Origin: an uncultured Ruminococcus sp.
Lineage (GTDB): Bacteria > Bacillota > Clostridia > Oscillospirales > Ruminococcaceae
DNA length: 43,486 bases
Reading direction: 5' to 3'
Assembly: GCF_902762735.1 (NCBI RefSeq)
Contig: NZ_CACWPP010000037.1
Location: forward strand, 1 to 43,486
Positions 23,601 through 29,915 of this stretch are shown piece by piece. The stretch's first letter is position 1. The number at the start of each line of letters is the position of its first letter. The translations under genes and the position numbers were made by a program. The notes under the pieces are model-generated. The model had not been told where the DNA came from. It saw nothing but the letters and a program-made list of their open reading frames with translations, and made no database searches.

Positions 23601-24134
23601 CTGTATCTCGATGAAATAATTGCCCTCACCGAATATGCTTTGGTACAGCTTTGCAGTCTCGACAGCGCCCTTGTAATTGGTATTGCTTATCTTCTGCGCA
23701 AGTTCGCCCGCTATGCAGCCCGAAAGGCAGATAAGCCCCTCATGGTACTCTCTCAGCAGTGCAAGGTCTATGCGGGGACGGTTGTAGAAGCCCTCTGTAT
23801 AGCCCAGCGACACCAGCTTGATAAGGTTCTTGTAGCCCGTATCGTTTTCGCACAGCAGTATCAGGTGATAGGGCTTGCCCTCACCGTAGTTCTTATCCTG
23901 ACGGTTTCCGCGCGCCACATACACCTCACAGCCTATTATCGGCTTTATGCCCGCCGCTCTGCATGCATTGTAGAACTCTATCGCCGCGAACATATTTCCG
24001 TGATCGGTGACAGCGCAGGCAGTCTGACCTATCTCTTTCAGCCTTGCCATAAGTTCGTTTATGCGGCAAGCGCCGTCCAGCAGAGAATATTCTGTATGCA
24101 GATGCAGATGCACGAAATCAGCCACACTGTTCAC
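20697..24134 (-). CDS. dnaE: DNA polymerase III alpha subunit
   Basis: Replicative DNA polymerase, 1145 aa. N-terminal PHP domain: FVHLHLHTEYSLLDG and VTDHGNMFAAIEFYNA. Palm active site: PGRGSGAGSLCAYC, then PDFDIDFC with the catalytic aspartates at about residues 397-401. Fingers motif: YRPGPMDSIPNYI, and the SYAFNKSHAAAYA stretch. A helix-hairpin-helix region follows, then an OB fold near 985-1060 (EVLVMITKMRSFVTKKGDMM). It is the DnaE, not PolC, type, without an exonuclease insert. The GTG at 24134 is taken as start, with AAAGG close upstream; a GTG three codons later is possible. Confidence 0.97.
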   Translation of the reverse strand: MNSVADFVHLHLHTEYSLLDGACRINELMARLKEIGQTACAVTDHGNMFAAIEFYNACRAAGIKPIIGCEVYVARGNRQDKNYGEGKPYHLILLCENDTGYKNLIKLVSLGYTEGFYNRPRIDLALLREYHEGLICLSGCIAGELAQKISNTNYKGAVETAKLYQSIFGEGNYFIEIQRHRDADEQRVMPSLVRLSQDTGIPLCLTNDCHYLRRGDAEAQQVLMCISTATTLENPAIKFPSDEFYVKSAEEMAQLYPAIPDAMENTVRIAERCNVSIEFGNTILPYYSYKGVDDNEKFLRDMCREGLQKRYGQPTEEAVKRMEYELSVITSMGYTNYYLIVWDFINYAKSHDIPVGPGRGSGAGSLCAYCIGITDIDPLRYDLIFERFLNPERVTMPDFDIDFCVEGRQKVIDYVVDKYGADHVAQIVTFGTMAAKQALRDAARVMGEAYAVGDKLAKAAPRWLPLSESVEKSDELRQLYADPSMKRIIDAAMKIEGMPRNISTHAAGVVITKEPVDCYVPLYAREGAVSTQYTMTILERLGLLKIDFLGLSNLTIIKHCCDEIKKTRPDFDIEKIPLDDKAVYDMLSRGETEGVFQFESGGMTSTIMRLRPTGIEDLIAVLSLYRPGPMDSIPNYIRCRHDPRLVRYKHPLLKPILEVTYGCIVYQEQVMQIFRTLAGYSLGRADLVRRAMSKKKADVLENERKAFIYGEEGVCRGAAANGVPVNIANEIFDDMSSFASYAFNKSHAAAYATVAYRTAYLKCHFFREYFSALLTDAIGESADKLYTYIAAARKHGVKVLPPHINKSGAGFVSEGSDIRFGLLAIKGLGSSATAAILRERQLGGDFRTLNDFCRRMQGHDIQHRMVEAMIKAGAMDCFEGNRHEKVINSGIIIGDLGKSAADRIEGQLDFFSVGQPQGGEVLEKPTLSADEYDTAALLEYEKEALGMYLSMHPIDRCEPFAKAANLTALGEISAAGLSGDGKTAEVLVMITKMRSFVTKKGDMMCFATGEDKSGEMEIVVFPKTYEKTGKLVKEKAVLHLRGRVSVKADEPPKLMADAIETGSQFTERMLGMGICLRLNSTDKERLAEVKALAQKYADAGGAALTIYFADLRRKTAIKGLHRIHADHRVMNELYDIVGRGNIAFG

Positions 24135-24227
24135 CGACCTTTCTTTGTATTATGTGATAGTATCAGAAAATGCACCATACTTTCCCACGTACCCGATGTG
24201 TGAAAAAGCAAGCTCATACCGCTTTAA

Positions 24228-24512
24228 CGCCCCGCCCGAACAGCCTTTCAGCAGCATAAAATAGCCGGCGGCTTTTTTTCGCCCGCCCGAACAGCCAGCC
24301 TGCGCATTACCGTTTCTCCGCCATGCCATCACATTACAGCACAGCAAGACCCGTCCGGCATAAAATAGCCGGCGGCTTTTTTTGCCCGCCGAAATGCCCG
24401 CCTGCGCATTACCGTTTCTCCGCCATGCCATCACATTACAGCACAGCAAGACCCTTCCAACATAAAGCGGGCGATCCGTTTCACTTCGCCGAATTGCCCG
24501 CCTGCGCATTAT
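24228..24512. repeat. Tandem repeat array of about 104-bp units
   Basis: Units start GCATAAAATAGCCGGCGGCT at 24254 and 24358, with partial units before 24254 and after 24460. The shared segment includes CCTGCGCATTACCGTTTCTC and GCCATGCCATCACATTACAG. Each full unit contains a short AGCC-GGC-GGCT stem followed by T7, which may weaken transcription. It lies upstream of dnaE and next to a type 2 repeat; no gene is seen. No clear dnaE promoter could be found in 24135-24260. Confidence 0.8.
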
Positions 24513-24519
24513 TTGTGTA

Positions 24520-24617
24520 TCCCAATTTGGTTGTGTATTTTTCCCCCGCCGAAGGCGGGGGAAAAATACGAAAGAACAGCCATTTTGTATCATCAGCAAT
24601 ACACATCAAAATTGGGA
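24520..24617 (+). repeat. Type 2 hairpin-core repeat, copy E
   Basis: The shortest complete type 2 copy, 98 bp: TCCCAATTTGG left end, AAATTGGGA right end. The core stem is GTATTTTTCCCCCGCC with loop GAA. Compared with copies B2 and C the stem pair G-C (GTATTG / CAATAC) is changed to T-A (GTATTT / AAATAC), a compensatory double change. It ends 9 bp from the stop of cobD. Confidence 0.85.
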
Positions 24618-24625
24618 GTATTGTG

Positions 24626-25615
24626 TTATTTGATGAACTGTATAGCTATCAGGTAAACCGCAGTGCGCATCAGTGCGCAGAATACCATAGCGGCGGCGGA
24701 AGTACCTGTCAGCAGCTGACTTATCCAGAACACCTCTCCCGAAGCTATGGGGTGAGTGTTGTCCCCGATGAGCTGTCTGCGCGTCATGCAGCCGTTCCTG
24801 CTCTCACTGCCGCCCAGCTGTATGTCGAGCGCACCTGCCGCCACCGACATTGTACAGCCCGAATTCGGGCTTGGCGAATGGCGCTTGTCACGCTCGTATA
24901 TCCTTGCGGCGTTCTTCTTGTCAAGCCTGAGAAAAGCCGCGTCCCAGCGCATGAATGCGGCGGCAAGCCTTGCAGGCAGGAACATCACCACATCGTCCAG
25001 CTTTGCGGCGACTTTGCCGAAATGCAGGTGTTCATCGTCCTTGAAACCCACTATGTTGTCCATGATATTAACTACCCGACAGAACACAGCGCCCACTCCA
25101 CCGAAAAGGCATGCCCAGAACATGGGAGCTACCACTATATCCACCACGTTTTCAGCCGCCGCCTCAACAGCGCATTTTGCGCATTCCGCAGTACTGAGAT
25201 CTTCAATGTCGCGGTCGGTCAGGTTTTTGAGATAGCGGCGTGTACTGCTGATATTATCGGTCCTTACACCACGATAAACACCCAGCAGGTTTCTGCGCAT
25301 GTTCCTGCCCGAAATGGAGGACCAGCACAGCAGACCTTCCATTATTATGCCGATGATCACATTCAGCTTATAGCACAGAAACACCAGCACCGCGCTTATG
25401 CCCAGACAGATCAGCAGTGTCATCACCACCAGCATTATGCCCGCCATATTCTGTGCTTCGGGGGACTCAAGATAGGCGTTTTTCAGTATGTTTTCCAGCT
25501 TCTGCACCAGCCGCTTGACCATATTCACGGGATTCATCGAGCCGCCAAGATCGCCAAGCATCATATCCAGCGCATAACCCAGCGCCAACGCGCACAGGGA
25601 ATTCATTATCATCAT
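24626..25615 (-). CDS. cobD: Adenosylcobinamide-phosphate synthase (CobD/CbiB)
   Basis: Inner-membrane enzyme that attaches aminopropanol phosphate to adenosylcobyric acid in cobalamin synthesis. It has 329 aa with several hydrophobic segments (for example residues 57-100 and 155-180). Family stretches: LALGYALDMMLGD, AAAENVVDIVVAP (usual AxENxxDGxxAP type), RHSPSPNSGCTMSVAAGALDIQL and DNTHPIASG near the C-terminus. No other cobamide gene and no cobalamin riboswitch are near, so it may serve salvage. It has its own promoter. GGAG lies about 10 nt before the ATG. Confidence 0.92.
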   Translation of the reverse strand: MMIMNSLCALALGYALDMMLGDLGGSMNPVNMVKRLVQKLENILKNAYLESPEAQNMAGIMLVVMTLLICLGISAVLVFLCYKLNVIIGIIMEGLLCWSSISGRNMRRNLLGVYRGVRTDNISSTRRYLKNLTDRDIEDLSTAECAKCAVEAAAENVVDIVVAPMFWACLFGGVGAVFCRVVNIMDNIVGFKDDEHLHFGKVAAKLDDVVMFLPARLAAAFMRWDAAFLRLDKKNAARIYERDKRHSPSPNSGCTMSVAAGALDIQLGGSESRNGCMTRRQLIGDNTHPIASGEVFWISQLLTGTSAAAMVFCALMRTAVYLIAIQFIK

Positions 25616-25656
25616 AGGCTTTTACTCCTGTATAAACAAAAATAGCTTTTCATATC

Positions 25657-25685
25657 ATTATAGCATATTTTTCTCCTGTTTTCAA
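25657..25685 (-). promoter_or_regulatory. Promoter of cobD
   Basis: Minus strand: TTGAAA (25685-25680), 17 nt, TATAAT (25662-25657) with an extended -10 (TGC before the hexamer). The leader is only about 35 nt, too short for a cobalamin riboswitch. Confidence 0.75.
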
Positions 25686-25737
25686 GACCTTTTCCCTGCA
25701 TTTTTTATACGCTCACGGCAAGATGCACGGCAAGATG

Positions 25738-25995
25738 CACAAGCCCCTCACAGCCCCACTCCCACAAACCCCACTCCCTTTTTCAACTTTCCGACCCTCA
25801 ACCCGTTGAAAAAACGCACTCTTCACAAGCCCCGCACAGCCCCACTCCCACAAAACCCCACTCCCTTTTTCAACTTTCCGACCCTCAAACCGTTGAAAAA
25901 AACGCACTCCTCACAAGCCCCGCACAGCCCCACTCCCACAAAACCCCACTCCCTTTTCAACTTTCCAACCCTCAAACCGTTGAAAAAAAGCCCCT
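25738..25995. repeat. Three tandem 86-88-bp units with G-quadruplex motifs
   Basis: Each unit reads ACAAGCCCC..., then a C-rich block, CTTTTTCAACTTTCC and CCGTTGAAAAAA. The minus strand of each block is GGG-AGT-GGGG, a 5-6-nt loop, GGG-AGT-GGGG (25754-25778, 25840-25865, 25928-25953), a canonical four-tract quadruplex pattern. The array lies upstream of the cobD promoter. Open frames through it are repetitive and have no ribosome site, so I treat it as non-coding. Confidence 0.9.
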
Positions 25996-26017
25996 GCTAA
26001 AACGCCCTGCCCACACT

Positions 26018-26056
26018 AAAAAAATCACAGCACCCGCCTTTCGGCAAATGCTGTGA
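26018..26056 (-). terminator. Terminator of the murC-lexA-zinc ribbon operon
   Basis: The stem TCACAGCA (26025-26032) / TGCTGTGA (26049-26056) is followed on the minus strand by seven Ts. It begins 18 nt after the stop of the zinc-ribbon gene. Confidence 0.88.
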
Positions 26057-26073
26057 CAGCTATGTTTATTATG

Positions 26074-26856
26074 TTATTCCTGTATCTCATCAGCGCCCTT
26101 GCCGAGTGCCGATGCATGCTTTATCTCGCCTTGGACCATAAAAGTGCCGAGGATATAATTTTTCATAATATTATTATCCTCATTGGTGATCTTCTTGCCG
26201 TCAATGTGAAGCTGTGTAACAGCCGTCTGACCGTCCTCATCTCTGCCGAATACCATTTTGTACTCATGCCCGTCTGAGGTCGTGCCTGTAAAAGTCACCT
26301 TGTTCTTGCTGAAATCGAACCACCACTTTGTCTCTTCAAAATAGTTGTCGAAAGCGGTGCTGTAATTCTTGCTGGCGAGTTTTATGTCATTGTCCAGATC
26401 GAAATCATACCCCGAATGAGAGGTTATGAACACTCTTCCCACCGCATACAGCACAAGCCCGATGGCGATAATGATGATGAACTTTATCAAATACGCGATA
26501 CCTGGTCCTATAATACTGCGCGCAGACTGCTTTCCGCTGCCCGTAGCCGCCTGGAAAGGCAGTTTGCCGTTATCTTTTCTGGGGTCATAGTTTTCGGGCA
26601 GATGTTCGCGCCTTGCTTTGGGCGTGCCGTAATTCGGGTCGAGTTTGTCCATCTGCCTGCCCGAACGGTTGGCGGCATACGGTGTCTGTGCGCGTATGCG
26701 TCCCGCAGTCAGACCGTCATTGTTATCGGCGTTAGAAAAACTGCTTTTGTTTTTCAGTTCAGCCCCGCGGTAGGCAGGCATGACTTTGCCGCACCCCGGG
26801 CAAATTTTCGCTGTGCTTTCGACGCTTGCACCGCAAAATCTGCATGATATATTCAT
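26074..26856 (-). CDS. Zinc-ribbon membrane protein
   Basis: 260 aa. The N-terminal zinc ribbon has CRFC (residues 5-8) and CPGC (19-22), of the zinc_ribbon_2 type. A long polar linker to about residue 112 is followed by one transmembrane helix (about 118-138, YLIKFIIIIAIGLVLYAVG). The extracytoplasmic part, about 120 aa, is mixed alpha/beta (YDFDLDNDIKLASKNYSTAF...). The topology, ribbon inside and domain outside, is a common design in Clostridia for envelope proteins of unknown role. It starts 34 nt after lexA and ends the operon, so it may share SOS or wall-linked expression. Confidence 0.8.
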   Translation of the reverse strand: MNISCRFCGASVESTAKICPGCGKVMPAYRGAELKNKSSFSNADNNDGLTAGRIRAQTPYAANRSGRQMDKLDPNYGTPKARREHLPENYDPRKDNGKLPFQAATGSGKQSARSIIGPGIAYLIKFIIIIAIGLVLYAVGRVFITSHSGYDFDLDNDIKLASKNYSTAFDNYFEETKWWFDFSKNKVTFTGTTSDGHEYKMVFGRDEDGQTAVTQLHIDGKKITNEDNNIMKNYILGTFMVQGEIKHASALGKGADEIQE

Positions 26857-26890
26857 TTGCTTATTACCTTTCCTTTACTCAGTGTCAGTG

Positions 26891-27475
26891 TCAGATATAC
26901 CTTATAACACCGACAACTCTTCCGAGAATGTCAACACTGTCTACTATTATGGGCTGCATGGTATCGTTTTCGGGCTGAAGCCTGAAATGCCCATCCTCTT
27001 TGTAGAAGGTCTTGACCGTAGCGTCCTGACCATCGACCATAGCCACGACTATTTCGCCGTTCTCTGCAACAGGGGACTGTTCGACCACCACCATATCCCC
27101 ATCGAGAATGGCGGCGTTTATCATCGACTCGCCCCTTACTTTAAGTGCGAAAAGCGGGTTGCTGTAATGTCTTGCAGGCTGAAAGCTGATGTACTCGCTG
27201 ACATACTCAATGGCAGTTATCGGAGTGCCTGCTGTAACAGTTCCCACCAGCGGTATCAGCATGCCGTTGCCGCCCACCAGCCTTATAGCGCGGTTCTGAT
27301 TATCGCCCTTGCTAAGAAAACCCTTGTCGGTAAGGCTCTGTATATACCTGTGGGCAGTAGAAGTTGATTTAAAACCGAAGTGACTGCACACCTCGCGCAC
27401 TGTGGGAGGATAGCCTTCCTCAACACGCGATTTTATAAATTCAAATACCTTGCGCTCGTTATCGGTGACTTTCAT
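26891..27475 (-). CDS. lexA: LexA repressor
   Basis: SOS repressor, 194 aa. The winged-helix DNA-binding domain is at residues 1-65 (PPTVREVCSHFGFKSTSTAH). The autocleavage site is A82-G83 (TVTAGTP), the catalytic serine S117 (RGESM) and lysine K155 (DATVKTF). Its start overlaps the end of murC by 17 bp, and no promoter of its own is visible, so basal expression comes from the wall-synthesis transcript. I saw no clear GAAC-N4-GTTC box directly upstream. Confidence 0.97.
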   Translation of the reverse strand: MKVTDNERKVFEFIKSRVEEGYPPTVREVCSHFGFKSTSTAHRYIQSLTDKGFLSKGDNQNRAIRLVGGNGMLIPLVGTVTAGTPITAIEYVSEYISFQPARHYSNPLFALKVRGESMINAAILDGDMVVVEQSPVAENGEIVVAMVDGQDATVKTFYKEDGHFRLQPENDTMQPIIVDSVDILGRVVGVIRYI

Positions 27476-28919
27476 CGTATCCTCCTTGATCGGCGGAATT
27501 CAGCCTTTTAGCCAGTTTCTTTGCCAGTTTGTATACATCTCCGCAGCCGAAAGTTATAACGATGTCGCCCTCCTGCATGTTGTCAGTGATGTAGTCGATG
27601 CATTCATCGAAATTCTTTTCTTTCTGCTCGGCAGTCTGCCTGTCAGCCAGATCATGCGGCGTATCGAACCATACCGCGTTTTTTGTCTTAGCCCCCAGCA
27701 TCTCGGTGTATATGCCGTGTTCGTTCTTTTCGCGGCTTCCCATTATATCTGTGATGACCGATATATCAGCTATCTCCAGCGCGCGTGCGAAATCGTCCAT
27801 CAGTATCTCTGTGCGCGAATAGGTGAAAGGCTGGAAAACTGCCCACACCCTGTTGAAGTCCAGCTCCTTAGCGGCTTTGAGCGTAACAGCTATCTCGGCA
27901 GGGTGATGCGCATAGTCATCTACTATCGTTATGCCGCCCACCTTGTCTATCAGCTGGAAACGTCTTATAGCGCCGTGAAAAGCGGCGAGACCCTTAGCCG
28001 CGTCCTCAAAGCTCAGCCCCGAATACCTTGCGGCGGCTATGGCGGCAAGCGCATTCACCACATTGTGGTCGCCCGGAACATTTATCTCCATCTCAGCGGC
28101 AGCCTTGCCCTTAAAGAATACCCTGAACTTTGTCACAAGCCCCTGTTTGCTTATTATCTCGGCAGAATAGTCATTCTTTCTGTCCCAGCCGAAGCTGATA
28201 AGTTCCTTGCCCGAAATGCCCTCCAGCGCTTTGCGGGTGTTGGCATCATCGCCGTTGAATATGACAGCTTTTGTCGCCATATCAGCAAATTTATGGAAAC
28301 TCTTTATGATATTTTCGATATTCTTGAAATATTCCAGATGGTCCGCATCAACATTGAGTATTATCGCCACATCAGGGAAAAGTTTCAGGAAATGATCCTG
28401 ATACTCGCAGGCTTCACACACCATGCTCTCAGACTTGCCCGCTCTGCCCGAACCGCCTATACTCGGCAGTTTTCCGCCGATGACACAGCTTATATCTTCG
28501 CCCGCATCAACGAATATCTCCGTCAGCATAGATGAAGTCGTGGTCTTGCCGTGAGTGCCGCACACGCACAGCGCGTTCGAGTACCAGCTTGTTATGACAC
28601 CCAGTATCTCCGCACGCTCACAGACTATGGCATCGCTTGCTTTTGCGGCGATAAGTTCGGGGTTGTCAGCCATTATAGCGGCTGTGTATATGATAAGTTC
28701 AGCGCCCTCGATATTCTCAGCCTTCTGACCTAAGAATACCTTTATGCCCATCTTGCGAACAGCATCGAGTGTCTCAGTCTCATTGTTGTCAGAACCCGTT
28801 ATCTCGTATCCCTTTGAATGGAATATCTGTGCCAGCGGGTACATGCCCGAACCGCCTATGCCAATAAAATGTACACGTTTTATCTTATCAAGAACCTCTT
28901 CTGTAAGAACAGAACTCAT
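27459..28919 (-). CDS. murC: UDP-N-acetylmuramate--L-alanine ligase
   Basis: Cytosolic ATP-dependent ligase adding L-Ala to UDP-MurNAc, the first amino acid of the peptidoglycan stem. It has 486 aa. N-terminal UDP-binding motif GIGGSGMYPLA (about 20-30), P-loop GTHGKTTTSS (121-130), and the catalytic/Mg and substrate regions NVDADHLEYF and DDYAHHPAE. The C-terminal end (about 17 bp) overlaps lexA. Upstream at 28970-28975 there is a TATAAT on the minus strand, but the -35 (TTTATT-like) is weak. Confidence 0.97.
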   Translation of the reverse strand: MSSVLTEEVLDKIKRVHFIGIGGSGMYPLAQIFHSKGYEITGSDNNETETLDAVRKMGIKVFLGQKAENIEGAELIIYTAAIMADNPELIAAKASDAIVCERAEILGVITSWYSNALCVCGTHGKTTTSSMLTEIFVDAGEDISCVIGGKLPSIGGSGRAGKSESMVCEACEYQDHFLKLFPDVAIILNVDADHLEYFKNIENIIKSFHKFADMATKAVIFNGDDANTRKALEGISGKELISFGWDRKNDYSAEIISKQGLVTKFRVFFKGKAAAEMEINVPGDHNVVNALAAIAAARYSGLSFEDAAKGLAAFHGAIRRFQLIDKVGGITIVDDYAHHPAEIAVTLKAAKELDFNRVWAVFQPFTYSRTEILMDDFARALEIADISVITDIMGSREKNEHGIYTEMLGAKTKNAVWFDTPHDLADRQTAEQKEKNFDECIDYITDNMQEGDIVITFGCGDVYKLAKKLAKRLNSADQGGYDESHR

Positions 28920-29167
28920 TGAGTTTCTCTCCTCTCTTCAAAATAATATCAACACACCTATACGATTTTATTATACTACATTTTTTCAGAAAAATAAAGA
29001 CCTTTTGCGAATATTTTTTTTATTTGGGGTAAAAATATTTTTGCAGTCAAAAGCATCTGCCCGTCCGCTTTGCAGCGGGGCAGGCGCGGCGGCGGGAACG
29101 GTCTGTGCCGCCCGCTCGTCCCGCTGTCTTTACGGACGCGGCAGAGATCATCAGGGGGGAAAACAGC
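28920..29167. other. Divergent murC/spoVG intergenic region
   Basis: The left part is AT-rich and should hold the murC promoter (minus TATAAT at 28975-28970) and a spoVG promoter that I could not place with confidence. The right part is very GC-rich. It includes a hairpin CTGCC...CCGCT / AGCGG...GGCAG at 29057-29083 and further GGCGGG/CCCGCC pairings, so the spoVG leader should be strongly folded. No open frame is convincing. Confidence 0.5.
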
Positions 29168-29443
29168 ATGGAGATAACAGGCATAAAGATCAGGAAAATA
29201 CTTGAACACGGACGTTTGCGCGGCATAGTCAGCGTTACTTTTGACGATGTGTTCGCAGTGCATGATATTAAAATAGTGCAGGGCGAACACAGGCTGTTCG
29301 TTGCCATGCCCAGCAGACGCGATGAAAGCGGAAGCTACCGCGACATCGTCCACCCCATAACTCCGTCAGCGCGTGAGGCGATAGAAGCGCAGGTGCTTGA
29401 CGCATTTATGGAAGAACAGCACAGGCACGGCAAAACACAGTAA
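29168..29443 (+). CDS. spoVG: SpoVG-family regulatory protein
   Basis: 91 aa. The start is MEITGIKIRKI, 7 nt after a GGGGGGA site; upstream in-frame codons lack a site. Family signature: VTFDDVFAVHDIKIVQGEHRLFVAMPSRR and DIVHPITPSAREAIEAQVLDAF. SpoVG proteins bind DNA/RNA and affect septation and sporulation in Firmicutes. Here it stands alone, not next to purR or glmU as in Bacillus. Confidence 0.95.
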   Translation: MEITGIKIRKILEHGRLRGIVSVTFDDVFAVHDIKIVQGEHRLFVAMPSRRDESGSYRDIVHPITPSAREAIEAQVLDAFMEEQHRHGKTQ

Positions 29444-29567
29444 ATAGAAAGCGTAAACCGCCCGCACAAAAGCTGTAAAGCGCTCAGGCGTAAAATAAGA
29501 TACTTTATTGCTTTGCGAAAACGTTACCATTCTTTTAATTATGGGATATGTTAAGAAAAGTATAGTA

Positions 29568-29602
29568 TTGACTATTCCAATAACGGTCACTTGTGCTATA
29601 AT
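29568..29602 (+). promoter_or_regulatory. Candidate promoter of the ABC exporter operon, over-long spacer
   Basis: An extended -10, TGC-TATAAT (29597-29602), is preceded by TTGACT (29568-29573), but the spacer is 23 nt instead of 17. Either the extended -10 acts alone or an activator distorts the spacer. The leader is about 300 nt and contains repeat F and a perfect 12-bp palindrome, GGGAGATCTCCC, near 29833-29844. Confidence 0.5.
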
Positions 29603-29655
29603 TAATAGGATTTCAGATCTCGGCTGTCAGGCACATCGCTGTATAAATTTTTTTT

Positions 29656-29816
29656 ATGACTATCCCTTTAGCACACCAACTAAAAATGCGGTAAACAAAA
29701 GGATAATTGAGCGCCCCATATCTTTACCCCGCCTGCGGCGGGGTAAAGATAACCGCCAACTGTATTTGGTTCCCGATATAACATCGTTTATTTTGGTGTT
29801 TCAGCGGGATGATCAC
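29656..29816. repeat. Type 1 hairpin-core repeat, copy F
   Basis: Starts ATGACTATCCCTTTAGCACA and ends TTTCAGCGGGATGATCAC. The core stem is TATCTTTACCCCGCC with loop TGC and GGCGGGGTAAAGATA; the C-G pair of other copies is replaced by A-T, a compensatory change. AATTTTTTT is found on both sides (29646-29654, 29817-29825). The left arm matches copy A, the right arm copies D and G. It lies in the leader of the ABC operon. Confidence 0.82.
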
Positions 29817-29915
29817 AATTTTTTTCAGGAGGGGGAGATCTCCCGTCTGGGGGGATCCGGCGGTGTGCCGTCACGACAGCCGTAAAAAACGGCATTATCA
29901 TTAAGGAGGAAGAAT

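Noticed and set aside
25616-25700. Cobalamin riboswitch before cobD
   Set aside because: The predicted leader is about 35 nt and no B12-box-like sequence is seen.
25713-26000. Repetitive open frames on both strands through the tandem array
   Set aside because: The frames follow the 86-88-bp period only partly, have no ribosome site, and the G-quadruplex spacing explains the repetition better.
29283-29303. LexA-box-like CGAAC...GTTCG
   Set aside because: The spacing between half-sites is 7 and not 4, and it lies inside spoVG.
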